This document shows, in pieces, positions 1-8,313 of a stretch of DNA of 64,000 bases. A model generated the notes under the pieces. It did no database searches. It saw only the letters and a list, made by a program, of their open reading frames with translations, and had not been told where the DNA came from. This stretch comes from SSSZ01 sp016790965. Its GTDB lineage: Bacteria > Pseudomonadota > Gammaproteobacteria > Burkholderiales > Rhodocyclaceae. The stretch spans positions 31,375-95,374 of the forward strand of contig JAEUNZ010000025.1 in the NCBI GenBank assembly GCA_016790965.1, given 5' to 3'. Within the stretch, counting starts at the first letter, position 1. Each line of letters begins with the position of its first letter. The position numbers were made by a program, and so were the translations under genes.

Positions 1-1121
1 TGGTAGTCGGCGAAGTAATTGCCCTTCCATTCGTTCTTGCCGGCCACATCGCGGCCCATCTGCACCACGTCGGTCAGGTTGCCCTCGAAGACGTTGTCGT
101 GCAAGACATTGCCGCCCAGTTCGCTGGTGAAGCGCACGGCAACCCCGTTGAAGGCAAAGCGGTTGCCCTTGAAGCGGATGGTGGTGTCGGGTTCGAAGGG
201 AGAAAGGTCGGAGCCGACGCCCACGGCGCAGTAGATGACTTCGTTATTCTCCACGTCGGAATCGCTCGACTCCTTGAAGCCGAGGGCCATGCCGGCGGCT
301 CCTGTGGCGTGGGAGATGAGGTTGTTGCGGATATGAATCCGCTCGGTGTACATGAGATAGATACCGACGGCGTTGTCGTAGAAAGAATTGCCTTCGACCA
401 CGCTGTCCTTGGCGAACATGAAGTGGATGGAATAGCGGCTGCGCTTGCCGATATTGCCGCGGTAGATATTGTGGTTGGAGTACCAGGCCACCATGTCGCG
501 GGAATCGACCACTTCGTTCTTTTCGATCAGATTGTGATGGCTGTACCACAGACGCAGGCCATCCCCCCGGACGCCGAGTTCCTTGGCCTTGGAGCGAATG
601 TGGTTTTCGCGGATGGTGTTGTAGTCGGCCTGCTTGAGGTCGATGCCGAACAGGCAGTCGTCGATGCGCAGTTGTTCGATCAGGTGGTGCTTACCCCGCA
701 CGTTGAGACAGGTGTCGTCGCTGTCGTGGGAGTCGCCGGAGGCGGTCAGGCGCAGGTTTCTGAGGGTGACGCCCTCGGCGTCGATGACGAAGACCGTGCC
801 CTTGCCACCACCGTCCACGGTGACTTGACCGCCGCCGTCGAGGGTGAGCGGTTTATCCACCAGCACCGGTCCGGCGTAGGTGCCCGGGGGGAGCATGAGC
901 ACCGAACCTGCAGGCGCCTGGTCCACCAGGATCTGCAGCCAGGGGACGTCGGTCCGGTGCGGGGCAGCCGGGCGGCGTGCCTTTTCGCTGGACGATCCCC
1001 AGTTGGCTGCCAGGTTGGGTTTTCCCATGCCCTCCAGGGACTGGGAGGTGGCCAGGCCAACCCCCCCAAGCCCGACCGCAAGCCCCAGGATGGTGAGAAA
1101 GGCGCGCGGGAAGCGGCCCAT
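1..1121 (-). CDS. nosD: NosD, copper-cluster maturation protein for N2O reductase (3' end off window)
   Basis: About 373 codons are visible from an ATG at 1121; the 3' end lies beyond the left edge. The N-terminus is a hydrophobic export signal (MGRFPRAFLTILGLAVGLGG). The body is a run of short Asn/Gly-rich strands typical of right-handed parallel beta-helix (PbH1/CASH) repeats, for example HHNLIEKNEVVDS and IHIRNNLISH. NosD is a periplasmic protein that, with the NosFY ABC transporter, is needed to assemble the CuZ centre of nitrous oxide reductase. It starts 5 bp after the nosB stop, so it is probably cotranscribed. nosF/nosY would be expected further left. Family assignment rests on the repeat pattern plus the nos context and is firm. 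Confidence 0.93.
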   Translation of the reverse strand, partial: MGRFPRAFLTILGLAVGLGGVGLATSQSLEGMGKPNLAANWGSSSEKARRPAAPHRTDVPWLQILVDQAPAGSVLMLPPGTYAGPVLVDKPLTLDGGGQVTVDGGGKGTVFVIDAEGVTLRNLRLTASGDSHDSDDTCLNVRGKHHLIEQLRIDDCLFGIDLKQADYNTIRENHIRSKAKELGVRGDGLRLWYSHHNLIEKNEVVDSRDMVAWYSNHNIYRGNIGKRSRYSIHFMFAKDSVVEGNSFYDNAVGIYLMYTERIHIRNNLISHATGAAGMALGFKESSDSDVENNEVIYCAVGVGSDLSPFEPDTTIRFKGNRFAFNGVAVRFTSELGGNVLHDNVFEGNLTDVVQMGRDVAGKNEWKGNYFADY

Positions 1122-1126
1122 GGCGT

Positions 1127-2110
1127 CTACTCGGCAGTGCCTTCGCGCAACTGCTTGCGGCGAATGAGCAGCGCAAGCATGAGGCAGGCGAAGATCAGGA
1201 CCAGCAGGCCGTAGCCCCAGTAGGGGTAGGAGTACGTGGAGAACTGGGCCACCTTGCCTTCGCCAAACACGGTGGGCATGAATGGCTTTACCGTGAAGGC
1301 GCCCCAGGGATGCAGGTTGTGGCCGAAGAACCACAGCCAGGCGGAATAGGTGATGACGAAGAACACAGGCAGCAGGGCGGGCACCAGAGCCAGGAGCAAC
1401 TGGAAGGGACGGAACTTGGCGACACCCGCAAGCACAACGAGCATGACCAAGACAAGTCCGGCGATCACCACGTGGGAAATCTTGCGCACATTTTCGCCCC
1501 AGACCTTGATCTTTTCCGGTTCCTTGAAAAAGGCTCCGGCCTCGTTCATGTAGGCCTGTACATGGGCCTCGAGATGGCCGAGGACGTACTGATCCAAGAT
1601 CATCCAGGCCGCGACAGCCGCGAAGCCAACTGCAAGCAACACCATTCGGGGTTTCTTGCGAGGCAGGGCGAAGGCCAGGATCATCACCGCGAAGAAAGCA
1701 AAGAAGAATTTGGCCAGGGGTTTCTCCACAGGGGCACCGGTGGCGATGGGGAACATGCCCACGTAGTGGTTGATGGTGTTCATTTCGTGGACGCAGTCGA
1801 GACCCTCCGCCCCCTTGTTGACGTCCTTCTTGGCGTCGGTGATGGGGTTGTAGCGCTCGTCTTCGTGACCGAGATCCTTCTCGATAATCTCGTTGGCCAT
1901 GCGGCTGCCCTTGCCGGCGACGGTGCAGCCGTTATAGACGCCGTCGAAATGGAAGTGGATGCGGATGCCGTCGGGAAAAGCGTCCTTGGGGTAATTTGGG
2001 GCGGTGAGGGAGACCCACCAGATGGGGGCGAAATAGGCGGCGACCAGGGCGACGAGGGCGACGAGGGCGAGCCCCACGACCAGGGCGTTCTGCTTCTTGG
2101 AATCAGACAT
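1127..2110 (-). CDS. nosB: NosB-like integral membrane protein
   Basis: A 327-residue protein with an N-terminal membrane segment (about residues 9-29), a soluble, probably periplasmic, region (about 30-130) and about five further membrane segments between 135 and 320. This topology and its place between nosZ-linked cytochromes and nosD match NosB, a membrane protein characteristic of nos clusters with Sec-exported (clade II) NosZ. Its biochemical role is not settled in the family. The ATG at 2110 begins a short hydrophilic MSDSKKQ leader before the first membrane segment. About 100 bp separate it from the upstream cytochrome gene. I identified it from topology and context rather than from a catalytic motif. 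Confidence 0.8.
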   Translation of the reverse strand: MSDSKKQNALVVGLALVALVALVAAYFAPIWWVSLTAPNYPKDAFPDGIRIHFHFDGVYNGCTVAGKGSRMANEIIEKDLGHEDERYNPITDAKKDVNKGAEGLDCVHEMNTINHYVGMFPIATGAPVEKPLAKFFFAFFAVMILAFALPRKKPRMVLLAVGFAAVAAWMILDQYVLGHLEAHVQAYMNEAGAFFKEPEKIKVWGENVRKISHVVIAGLVLVMLVVLAGVAKFRPFQLLLALVPALLPVFFVITYSAWLWFFGHNLHPWGAFTVKPFMPTVFGEGKVAQFSTYSYPYWGYGLLVLIFACLMLALLIRRKQLREGTAE

Positions 2111-2209
2111 TTCGGTTCTCTGGGTAAGTGCGAACGGGCGACGGCGCTCTGCGGCGCCTTTCGCAGGGGGCGGCCGGCCCCGCCAGGCCGGCCAGCCGTT
2201 CGGACGATT

Positions 2210-2944
2210 TTACTTCTTCTTGGACGGGGCGCCGGCCTTGGCCTTGCACATATTGCCCGGCATGACCAGGCTGGACTGGTAGGCAGAAATGGCCACCAGC
2301 TGGTCGTTGGTGTAGGGTTTGATGACCTTGACCATATCCGGGTTGGCATTGCGGCGATGACCGTCGCGAATCTCGGTCATTTGGCGTAGCAGGTACTTGT
2401 AGTGCTGACCAGCAATGACGGGGTAGAACTTCTCCTTGTTGCCTTCGCCGTTCTTGCCGTGGCACTCCAGGCACTGCTTCTCGTAAAGTTCCTTGCCCTG
2501 GCTGACCTTGATGGCGGCGTCGGCACCGTCGTACTTGCCGTGTTCCAGCGGGATGCACAGGCTTTCGATATAGGCGGCCACGTCGGCCAGTTCCTGCGGG
2601 TCCACCAAGGTGGCGGCGAAGGGGTACATGGTCGGGTTGTCGCGCAAGCCAGCCCGGATGTCGGCCATCTGCTTGATCAGCACGGTGGTGTGCTGGCCGG
2701 CAAGCTGCGGGAATGTGCCGTCGGGACGGCCGGCGCCGGAGGGCAGATGGCAGGCGCCGCAGACTTCGTAGGCTTCCTGGCCAGCCTTCTTGTCGCCCTT
2801 TTTGGTCAGGGCTTCAGACTTTTCACCGCCTTGGGCGTTCCACTTGTAGTCCTTGCCTTCAATACCCTCTTGCTTGGGAGCCGGGGGGCCGGCAAAGGCA
2901 AGACCGGCGCAGAGCAGGGAAACGAGGAGCAGGGGTGCTTTCAT
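2210..2944 (-). CDS. Periplasmic dihaem cytochrome c (nos cluster)
   Basis: A 244-residue protein with a Sec signal peptide (MKAPLLLVSLLCAGLAFA) and two haem-c sites: CGACH at 62-66 and CLECH at 158-162. Two similar halves resemble cytochrome c4/c553-type dihaem proteins, with candidate Met axial ligands in PTMYPF and NPDMVK. The C-terminus is basic (SKKK). In nos clusters such cytochromes are thought to carry electrons from the quinol pool to NosZ; the exact partner is inferred. It lies between the monohaem cytochrome and nosB. A FNR-like box with a -10-like hexamer lies in the 108 bp upstream, so it may also be transcribed separately from nosZ. Confidence 0.9.
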   Translation of the reverse strand: MKAPLLLVSLLCAGLAFAGPPAPKQEGIEGKDYKWNAQGGEKSEALTKKGDKKAGQEAYEVCGACHLPSGAGRPDGTFPQLAGQHTTVLIKQMADIRAGLRDNPTMYPFAATLVDPQELADVAAYIESLCIPLEHGKYDGADAAIKVSQGKELYEKQCLECHGKNGEGNKEKFYPVIAGQHYKYLLRQMTEIRDGHRRNANPDMVKVIKPYTNDQLVAISAYQSSLVMPGNMCKAKAGAPSKKK

Positions 2945-2975
2945 GACAATGATCCTTATTCGGTGTGGGCAGCGG

Positions 2976-3018
2976 ATTGTCCCGCCGCGCTATATCAGCG
3001 GTCCTTGATTTGCGTCAT
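2976..3018 (-). promoter_or_regulatory. Candidate FNR-type promoter before the dihaem cytochrome gene
   Basis: On the minus strand ATGACGCAAATCAA (3018-3005) matches 8 of 10 fixed positions of the FNR consensus TTGAT-N4-ATCAA. The hexamer GACAAT (2981-2976) begins about 30 bp downstream of the box centre, the spacing expected for a class II FNR promoter. Two other intergenic regions of this window show the same arrangement. No binding or transcript data are available here. Confidence 0.4.
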
Positions 3019-3052
3019 GGGGGAGGACTATCGCCCGTCCCCAATGCTCCAA

Positions 3053-3358
3053 TCATTTCATGCTGGAAATGTAGGCGGCCAGGGCCTTGATGTCGGCTTC
3101 GGTCACGATTTCCATGACCCCCTTCATGGCGGCGCTATTGCCGTTGGCCCGGGCACCACTCTTGATGTCGAGCATCTGGCGCTCGATGTACTTGGCATTT
3201 TGGCCGGCGATCTTCGGGTAGTCGGGCATCAGGGTCTTCTTGCCGTCGGCGCCGTGGCAGGCGGTGCAGGTCTTTTCCTTGTACAGGGCGGCGCCGTCGG
3301 CAGCCAGGACAGGGCCGGTGGCGAGCAGGGCGGCAGCGAAAGTCATTACATATTTCAT
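3053..3358 (-). CDS. Small monohaem cytochrome c (c553/c5-like)
   Basis: A 101-residue protein with a signal peptide (residues 1-19, ending VLA), one haem-binding CTACH at 31-35 and a Met-rich segment (SAAMKGVMEIV) that can supply the axial ligand. Size and motif order fit class I cytochromes c553/c5. The ATG follows a strong ribosome site (GGAGGAAAAAACC). It lies 84 bp downstream of nosZ, with a hairpin between them. It is a candidate direct electron donor to NosZ; this is inferred from position. Confidence 0.9.
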   Translation of the reverse strand: MKYVMTFAAALLATGPVLAADGAALYKEKTCTACHGADGKKTLMPDYPKIAGQNAKYIERQMLDIKSGARANGNSAAMKGVMEIVTEADIKALAAYISSMK

Positions 3359-3382
3359 GGTTTTTTCCTCCGGAATGTAAAA

Positions 3383-3409
3383 CGGGGAGCAGATTGACTC
3401 AGCTCCCCG
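3383..3409 (-). terminator. Hairpin between nosZ and the cytochrome gene
   Basis: A perfect 8-bp stem (CGGGGAGC / GCTCCCCG) encloses an 11-nt loop. On the transcribed minus strand it is followed by TTTTAC. It could be a leaky terminator that sets the ratio of nosZ to downstream nos transcripts, or a 3' stabiliser of the nosZ mRNA. The U-run is short, so full termination is unlikely. Confidence 0.5.
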
Positions 3410-3442
3410 ATGATTGCCTTAAGTCAGATCAAGTCGTACGGC

Positions 3443-5734
3443 TCACTTAACCTTCTTGGCGCCGTTCTGCTCCAGATAGGTCTTGGCCCGCAGACCGAGG
3501 TCGGCGGCCTTGACCTGATACTGCCAGACCTGCTCGGCCCAGAGGTTGGCCTGTTCCCAATCCTTCTTGGCCGCAGCGGCTTCGTGCTTCTCCTTGGCGC
3601 CCTTGATCTTGTTCAGCTGATCGGTGGCGTCCTCGACCATGGCGACCACGTCCGGGAAGTCCTTGAAGTTCACGCTGGTGATGTAGCCGACGACGGAGTC
3701 GATGACGGCTTGCGTATCGGCAACCTTCTTCAGTGTGGTCTTGTAGTCATTCTCGGTGTAGCCCTGCTTGGCCATTTCGGTCTTGGTCGGCTTCCAGCCC
3801 TTCGGCTTGACGAGCAGGTAGCCCATCATTTCAAGGTGCAGGGCGGAGCAGAATTCCGTGCAGTAGTACGGATAGACGCCTTCCTTGTCAGCCTTGAACT
3901 TGACGGTGATGGTCTTGCCCGGTTCGATGGAGCCATGGACGTTGTAGGTGGAGACCGTGAAGCCGTGGGTCTCGTCCTGGGCGCGCTCGAGGTTGGTCAG
4001 GTGGATGGTGACTTCGTCGCCCACGTCGGCCTCGATGGTTTCAGGCGTGATGTGCGAACGGATCAGGGTGCCGAAGACCTCGATCTTGTTGCCCTTCTTG
4101 ACCGTCTTTTCCTCGCCGGCCCGGACCGCGCCCGGGTGCGGCTTGTCGGTGCGGGAGTCGGTGCCCACCTTGTAGCGGACGCCCGGCTTCAGCTTGTCGG
4201 CGGAGATGGAGACGGCGTAGTGCGGCTCGCCCAGCGGCAGCGGCATGTCGTACAACAGTTGCATCTTGTCGTTCGAAATGTCGATGAGCTGGTGGTTCTG
4301 CGGGTGCAGGGGGCCGACGGGCACAAAGCGGTCGATGGCCAACTTGTTGAGAGCGACCAGGTAACGGCCCTTGGGATCGGCGGAGTCGCCTTCCATGGCC
4401 ATCAGGTGACCGATGTTGTAATGGACAGAGATCTTGTCCACCACCTTGCCTTCGCAGTAGTTCCACTTGGCGACCTGGCTATCGACGTACAAAGACGTGT
4501 AGGCGATGCAGGGCTTGGAATCGTACTGGGTGTGCAAGGGGCCGAGGCCGAGTTGCACCTGCTTGTCGAGGGCATCCTGCAGCCCTATGACGGGCACGCC
4601 GTACGGATCCTTGGACTCGAACTTGGCGGCCTTGATCGCAGCCTGGAGCTTCTCGAAGCTATACACCGAAGTGTGGGTGTCGAGCTTGCCGGAGACGATG
4701 ATGAACTTGCCATCCGGAGTCACGTCCACGCCGTGAGGCGATTTGGGTTCGGGGACCAGGAAGAGGATGCCTTCCTTGGTGGAGACGTCCAGGGGCAGTA
4801 CTTTGTGGCCGTTGATGGTCTTGGCCTTGCCGGCGGCCACCAGTTCGGCGGCCTTCTTCCAGTTGATCACGTGCAGATAGTCGGTGTCCTTGGCGGAGCA
4901 ACCGGCTTCGTACGGGGGACGACCCTTTTCGATGCCGCCGACGTAGCGCTCGGAACAGAAGGAATTGGTGAAGGACCAACCGTCAGAGGGGCCCTTGCCG
5001 GCGTCGGAGAGATCCTGCCAGTAGGGGGGCAGTTCGAGGGAGAAGGATTCCTTCGGCTCGATGCGGCCTTCCTTGCGGTCGAACTTCCAATAGGTCACGC
5101 CACCGCGGTACTTCTCGTTCATGTCCTCCAGCGGGTAGAACTTCTTGTTTTCCAGCGGGGCGGGGTACTGGGCCGCTTCGATCACGTATTCCGTGTTGGG
5201 CGTGACGAAGGCGCCGCCGTGCTCGGACTTGTAGATCGGATTGACCACGATCTGCTTGGTTTCGAAGTCACGCAGGTCGATGACGGCGAGCCGGGGATTT
5301 GCCTTGTCGTTAATGAACAGGAACTGGCCGTCGTACTTGCCCTGGGTTTCCGAGATGGCGGGGTGGTGCGTGTCACCCCAGGTGATCTGTTTGCCGTCGA
5401 TGGCGCCTTGGGCCAGCACAGCCTTGGAGTTCTCGTCGTAGCCGTAGCCCTGCCAGGGTTCCGGGGTGAACACGGCGAGGTACTTCAGGATGCGCATGGA
5501 CGGAATGCCATACACGATGATCTGGCCCGACTGGCCCCCGGAGCTGAACACCACGAACTCATCGCGCTTGCCGGTCGGAACGTAGGTCTTGGCCGCGGCC
5601 AGCAGATCCTGCTGGCTCAGGTTGCGACGCTTCATCACGTCCTGCAGCGACTCGGCGGACCACGCTGAGGCGGCGCCGAATCCGAGGCCGGCTGCGACCA
5701 GCAGCGCGGTGGATTTCACTGCAAATTTTCTCAT
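3443..5734 (-). CDS. nosZ: Nitrous oxide reductase NosZ, Sec-dependent (clade II) type
   Basis: The enzyme reduces N2O to N2 in the periplasm. The 763-residue product has a Sec-type signal (MRKFAVKSTALLVAAG) without a twin-arginine motif, the hallmark of clade II NosZ. The beta-propeller holds CuZ His motifs (DTHHPA, EHGGAF, SPHGVD, GPLHTQ, NIGHLM). The cupredoxin domain carries the CuA site CTEFCSALHLEM (about 625-636) with an upstream THGF histidine. After CuA there is an extra tail of about 115 mostly helical, Lys/Ala-rich residues. I chose the ATG at 5734 because GGGAG lies 8 bp upstream; the in-frame ATG 15 bp further up lacks one. A FNR-like box lies upstream. It heads the cytochrome/nosB/nosD series. 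Confidence 0.98.
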   Translation of the reverse strand: MRKFAVKSTALLVAAGLGFGAASAWSAESLQDVMKRRNLSQQDLLAAAKTYVPTGKRDEFVVFSSGGQSGQIIVYGIPSMRILKYLAVFTPEPWQGYGYDENSKAVLAQGAIDGKQITWGDTHHPAISETQGKYDGQFLFINDKANPRLAVIDLRDFETKQIVVNPIYKSEHGGAFVTPNTEYVIEAAQYPAPLENKKFYPLEDMNEKYRGGVTYWKFDRKEGRIEPKESFSLELPPYWQDLSDAGKGPSDGWSFTNSFCSERYVGGIEKGRPPYEAGCSAKDTDYLHVINWKKAAELVAAGKAKTINGHKVLPLDVSTKEGILFLVPEPKSPHGVDVTPDGKFIIVSGKLDTHTSVYSFEKLQAAIKAAKFESKDPYGVPVIGLQDALDKQVQLGLGPLHTQYDSKPCIAYTSLYVDSQVAKWNYCEGKVVDKISVHYNIGHLMAMEGDSADPKGRYLVALNKLAIDRFVPVGPLHPQNHQLIDISNDKMQLLYDMPLPLGEPHYAVSISADKLKPGVRYKVGTDSRTDKPHPGAVRAGEEKTVKKGNKIEVFGTLIRSHITPETIEADVGDEVTIHLTNLERAQDETHGFTVSTYNVHGSIEPGKTITVKFKADKEGVYPYYCTEFCSALHLEMMGYLLVKPKGWKPTKTEMAKQGYTENDYKTTLKKVADTQAVIDSVVGYITSVNFKDFPDVVAMVEDATDQLNKIKGAKEKHEAAAAKKDWEQANLWAEQVWQYQVKAADLGLRAKTYLEQNGAKKVK

Positions 5735-5825
5735 CTCGATATCTCCCATTTAATCAAGGGTTTGTAGACCTTCTTCCCTCCATTGGCACAGCATCCACAG
5801 TCCACTGCGACAATTTGCCGCACAC

Positions 5826-5892
5826 TGTATGCCGCTGAGGCTGTGAAAAAATTGACGCGCATTAAGTTTTCGCGGCCTCCTTGCCGCAGAAT
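5826..5892. promoter_or_regulatory. Candidate shared FNR box for divergent nosZ and copper-gene promoters
   Basis: TTGACGCGCATTAA (5852-5865) matches 8 of 10 fixed positions of TTGAT-N4-ATCAA. About 29-33 bp away on each side is a -10-like hexamer: CAGAAT (5887-5892) toward the plus-strand gene at 5928, and CATACA (minus strand, 5831-5826) toward nosZ. Both are at the spacing expected when FNR sits near -41.5. One dimer could therefore activate both transcription units when oxygen falls. This is inferred from sequence alone. Confidence 0.5.
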
Positions 5893-5927
5893 CGCTTCCC
5901 GTTTCTCCTACTGGCGCGAGTTTCGTC

Positions 5928-6395
5928 TTGAATAAGAAGATGCTGATCGACGCGATCGGCCTGCTCCTCATGGCCTTGATTGTCGTGGTCGGGTACAAGC
6001 TTTCGCCGCTTCTTTTGCCCAAGGCGGATGTCACGGCGACGCCGGACCCCGCCTGCGATCTGCACCGCAATCCGTGCGCTGCGGCCCTTCCCGGAGGGGG
6101 GCGGGTGGAGTTGTCACTTGCTCCGCGGCCCATTCCCATGATCAAACCCCTGCGGGTCGAGGTGGTCGTCCAGGGTCGTGGAGTCTCTACCGCCGAGGTC
6201 GATTTTGCCGGGGTGTCCATGAACATGGGACTCAACCGCCCCCGGCTGGCCGCAGGGGAAGAAGGGCGCTTTTCCGGGGAGGCGACCTTGCCCGTGTGCG
6301 TGACGGGAACCATGGACTGGCAAGCTACCGTCCTGCTCGAAACTGAGCGGGAGCGTATTGCCATACCGTTCCGTTTCGGATCTCAGCCGAGGTAG
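5928..6395 (+). CDS. Membrane-anchored periplasmic protein, possibly YtkA/FixH-like
   Basis: A 155-residue protein (TTG start at 5928; an ATG at 5940 is an alternative) with one N-terminal membrane segment (about residues 6-28) and a short extracytoplasmic beta-rich domain. That domain has Cys residues (DPACDLHRNPC and PVCV) and the Met-rich SMNMG. The pattern of a membrane anchor followed by a small domain containing an M-x-M-G-like stretch resembles YtkA/FixH-type proteins linked to copper and oxidase assembly; this similarity is tentative. It ends 3 bp before the sco gene and lies divergent to nosZ, so a role in copper supply or cytochrome assembly is the most economical guess. Confidence 0.6.
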   Translation: MNKKMLIDAIGLLLMALIVVVGYKLSPLLLPKADVTATPDPACDLHRNPCAAALPGGGRVELSLAPRPIPMIKPLRVEVVVQGRGVSTAEVDFAGVSMNMGLNRPRLAAGEEGRFSGEATLPVCVTGTMDWQATVLLETERERIAIPFRFGSQPR

Positions 6396-6398
6396 AGG

Positions 6399-6995
6399 GT
6401 GTCCCTGCGCGTCCTGCAAATCATCGCCGCTCTGCTTGCCGCTGCCGTCATCGGCCTGGCGCTGTTCTGGCACCCGGAGCCGGTGCCGCGGGCCTTGCCG
6501 CGCGCGCCGGAGCCCGCGGGGGGCGATTTCACCTTGGCCTCCGCGGATGGGCCGGTGAGCCTCTCCGCCATGCGCGGGAAGGTTGTCCTGATCTATTTCG
6601 GCTATACCTACTGTCCCGACATTTGCCCGACTGCGTTGGCGGCCGTGTCTGATGCCTTGGAACGGCTCAGCCGCGAGGAATTGGCGCGGGTCAGCGTGCT
6701 ATTCGTTTCCGTCGACCCGGCCAGGGATACGGTGGGCCACCTCAAGGAATACGCGGCCTTTTTCCATCCGGCCATCCTTGGCGTAACCGGCAGCGAGGCC
6801 CAGATCACCGAGATCGCCGCCCGCTATGGTGTCTATTACGCCCGCCAGCCGGAGGCGTCCGGCGGCGGCTACGCCGTCGATCACAGCTCAGACTTGCACC
6901 TGATCGCGCCGGAGGGCCGCCCCGCCGGTCGCTTGCCCCACGGCGCCGGTCCCGACCAGATCGTGGCGGAAATCCGCCGCCTGCTGGAGTACTGA
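6399..6995 (+). CDS. Sco1/SenC-family copper chaperone
   Basis: Sco proteins deliver copper to, or reduce the cysteines of, CuA sites in cytochrome oxidase, and probably NosZ in denitrifiers. The 198-residue product has one N-terminal membrane anchor (about 5-24) and a periplasmic thioredoxin fold. It carries the Sco signature YCPDICP (Cys72, Cys76) and the distal copper-ligand His162 (VDHSSDLH). The GTG start at 6399 is 3 bp after the preceding stop. With the upstream membrane protein and the downstream PCuAC gene it forms a copper-delivery set divergent from nosZ. Confidence 0.95.
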   Translation: MSLRVLQIIAALLAAAVIGLALFWHPEPVPRALPRAPEPAGGDFTLASADGPVSLSAMRGKVVLIYFGYTYCPDICPTALAAVSDALERLSREELARVSVLFVSVDPARDTVGHLKEYAAFFHPAILGVTGSEAQITEIAARYGVYYARQPEASGGGYAVDHSSDLHLIAPEGRPAGRLPHGAGPDQIVAEIRRLLEY

Positions 6996-7026
6996 TTTTC
7001 ACCATCCCGATCGAGAGGAAGTCACC

Positions 7027-7494
7027 ATGTTGAAGAAGATTTGCCTGTTGGCCGCCCTGGCCACCGCCATCCCCGCCTGGGCCGGCTCCGCCGACGAGGT
7101 ATCGGTCGAAGGCCCCTATGTCCGCATGGCGCCCCCGGGGGCGCCCGCGACGGCCGCATTCATGGTGCTCAGGAATTCCGGCGGCAAGGCGGCTCGTCTG
7201 GTCAAGGTCGACAACCGCGTTGCCAAGATCACCGAATTGCACAACCACCTCAACGACGGCGGTGTGATGCGCATGCGGCAGGTCAAGGCCATCGAGATCC
7301 CCGCCAAGGGTGAGGTGAGTCTGGCGCCGGGAGGTCTGCACGTGATGCTCATCGATCTCAAGGCGCCCCTCACGGAGGGGGCCAGCGTGCCGCTCACCCT
7401 GGGATTCGACGATGGCAGCAGCAAGACCGTCGACGCCAAGGTCGTGCGCCCTGGAGCCGCCGCCCAGGAGCATCAGCACGGCCACCATCACTGA
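7027..7494 (+). CDS. PCuAC-type periplasmic copper chaperone
   Basis: A 155-residue protein with a signal peptide (MLKKICLLAALATAIPAWA) and an exact match to the family copper-binding pattern H-x10-M-x21-H-x-M (His72, Met83, His105, Met107). A His-rich tail (HQHGHHH) may bind extra metal. PCuAC proteins bind Cu(I) in the periplasm and pass it, together with Sco, to CuA centres. It lies 31 bp after sco, with a purine-rich ribosome site (GAGAGGAAG). A palindromic repeat element begins right after its stop codon. Confidence 0.95.
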   Translation: MLKKICLLAALATAIPAWAGSADEVSVEGPYVRMAPPGAPATAAFMVLRNSGGKAARLVKVDNRVAKITELHNHLNDGGVMRMRQVKAIEIPAKGEVSLAPGGLHVMLIDLKAPLTEGASVPLTLGFDDGSSKTVDAKVVRPGAAAQEHQHGHHH

Positions 7495-7495
7495 T

Positions 7496-7728
7496 CCTAG
7501 AAACCTCGGTTGACCGCTTGTCAGTCCCTGGAAAGCCTTGTGCCTTGAACCTCCGCGCACCTTCGCGACGCTCACCCGTCGGGTCCATCGCTACGAGCCC
7601 GTTGGCGCATCCGGGCGGGCGCCTGGCTTTGTCGCTCCTCCTCGCAGGCATGTGCCTGCCGCGTCGTCGCTTGGCGCCAGACACCCGCCCGAACGCACTA
7701 ACGGGCTCGTCCAACTGAGGTTGCTAGG
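7496..7728. mobile_element. Palindromic CTAG-ended repeat element, copy 1 (233 bp)
   Basis: Terminal inverted repeats CCTAGAAACCTCGGTTG and (reverse complement of the right end) CCTAGCAACCTCAGTTG match at 15 of 17 bases. Inside, a second inverted repeat of about 34 bp spans 7594-7709, starting CGAGCCCGTT on each strand. At its exact centre sits the hairpin GCAGGCA-TG-TGCCTGC (7644-7659). The left flank of that hairpin, TTTGTCGCTCCTCCTCGC (7628-7645), is nearly identical to a segment of the element at 40441. A second copy in opposite orientation lies at 59251-59485. No coding capacity is evident, so this is probably a non-autonomous MITE-like element. It fills most of the 285-bp gap between the copper chaperone and regA genes. 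Confidence 0.8.
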
Positions 7729-7779
7729 CCGATTGACCCACGCGAAAGGGGCGGGGTACGCCCCGATGCCCTCGGGGCG

Positions 7780-8313
7780 TCAGTGTTTCACGGGGCGTTT
7801 GGCCAGTTTGCGCTGCAAGGTGCGCCGGTGCATCTTCAGGGCGCGGGCCGTGGCGGAAATATTGCCGTCGTTTTCGTGCAGGACGCGCTGAATGTGCTCC
7901 CACTCCAGTCGGTCCACCGAGAGGGGCTCGTCGGAGGGGATGCAATCGATATCCGGCGTCTCGGCATCGGCGAAGGCTGCCAGGATCGCCTCCAGTTCAA
8001 CCGGCTTGGCCAGGTACTGCACGGCCCCCAGCTTGATGGCGTCGACCGCCGTGGTGATGCTGGCATAGCCGGTCAGGACCACGATGCGGCATTCGGGGTT
8101 GAGCGCGAGAAGTTGTGGAATGAGGGCCAGGCCGGAACTGCCCCCCAAGTTGAGGTCGAGGACTACCCGTTGCGGTGGCGCGGCCAAGGCCTGGGCCAAC
8201 GCATCCTCTGGCGTGGTCGCGCCGCGGGCGGCGAGATCGCGACGCTGCAGGGCACGCACGAGTACGCTATTGAAGGTGGAGTCATCGTCGATGACGAGGA
8301 TGGAGTCTTTCAT
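7780..8313 (-). CDS. regA: RegA/PrrA/ActR-family redox response regulator
   Basis: A 177-residue regulator with a receiver domain (acidic cluster at 9-11, phosphoacceptor Asp53 in VVLDLNL, conserved Lys in LAKPVE) and a short C-terminal Fis-type helix-turn-helix (NISATARALKMHRRTLQRKL). This compact layout and the RTLQRKL end are characteristic of RegA/PrrA/ActR/RoxR, global regulators of respiration and redox balance in proteobacteria. The start overlaps the kinase stop by 4 bp, so the pair is cotranscribed from the kinase side. The target genes are unknown from this window, but the nearby nos, cytochrome and copper genes are natural candidates. Confidence 0.9.
   Translation of the reverse strand: MKDSILVIDDDSTFNSVLVRALQRRDLAARGATTPEDALAQALAAPPQRVVLDLNLGGSSGLALIPQLLALNPECRIVVLTGYASITTAVDAIKLGAVQYLAKPVELEAILAAFADAETPDIDCIPSDEPLSVDRLEWEHIQRVLHENDGNISATARALKMHRRTLQRKLAKRPVKH

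Noticed and set aside
3410..5668. A 752-codon open frame on the plus strand opposite nosZ
   Set aside because: It is the antisense shadow of a strongly conserved gene in GC-rich DNA; its translation is rich in Gly/Val/Leu/His without family motifs and has no ribosome site.
5750..6364. A 204-codon minus-strand frame over the nosZ upstream region
   Set aside because: It runs through the divergent promoter region and opposite a plausible plus-strand gene coupled to sco; composition is Ser/Arg-rich without motifs.
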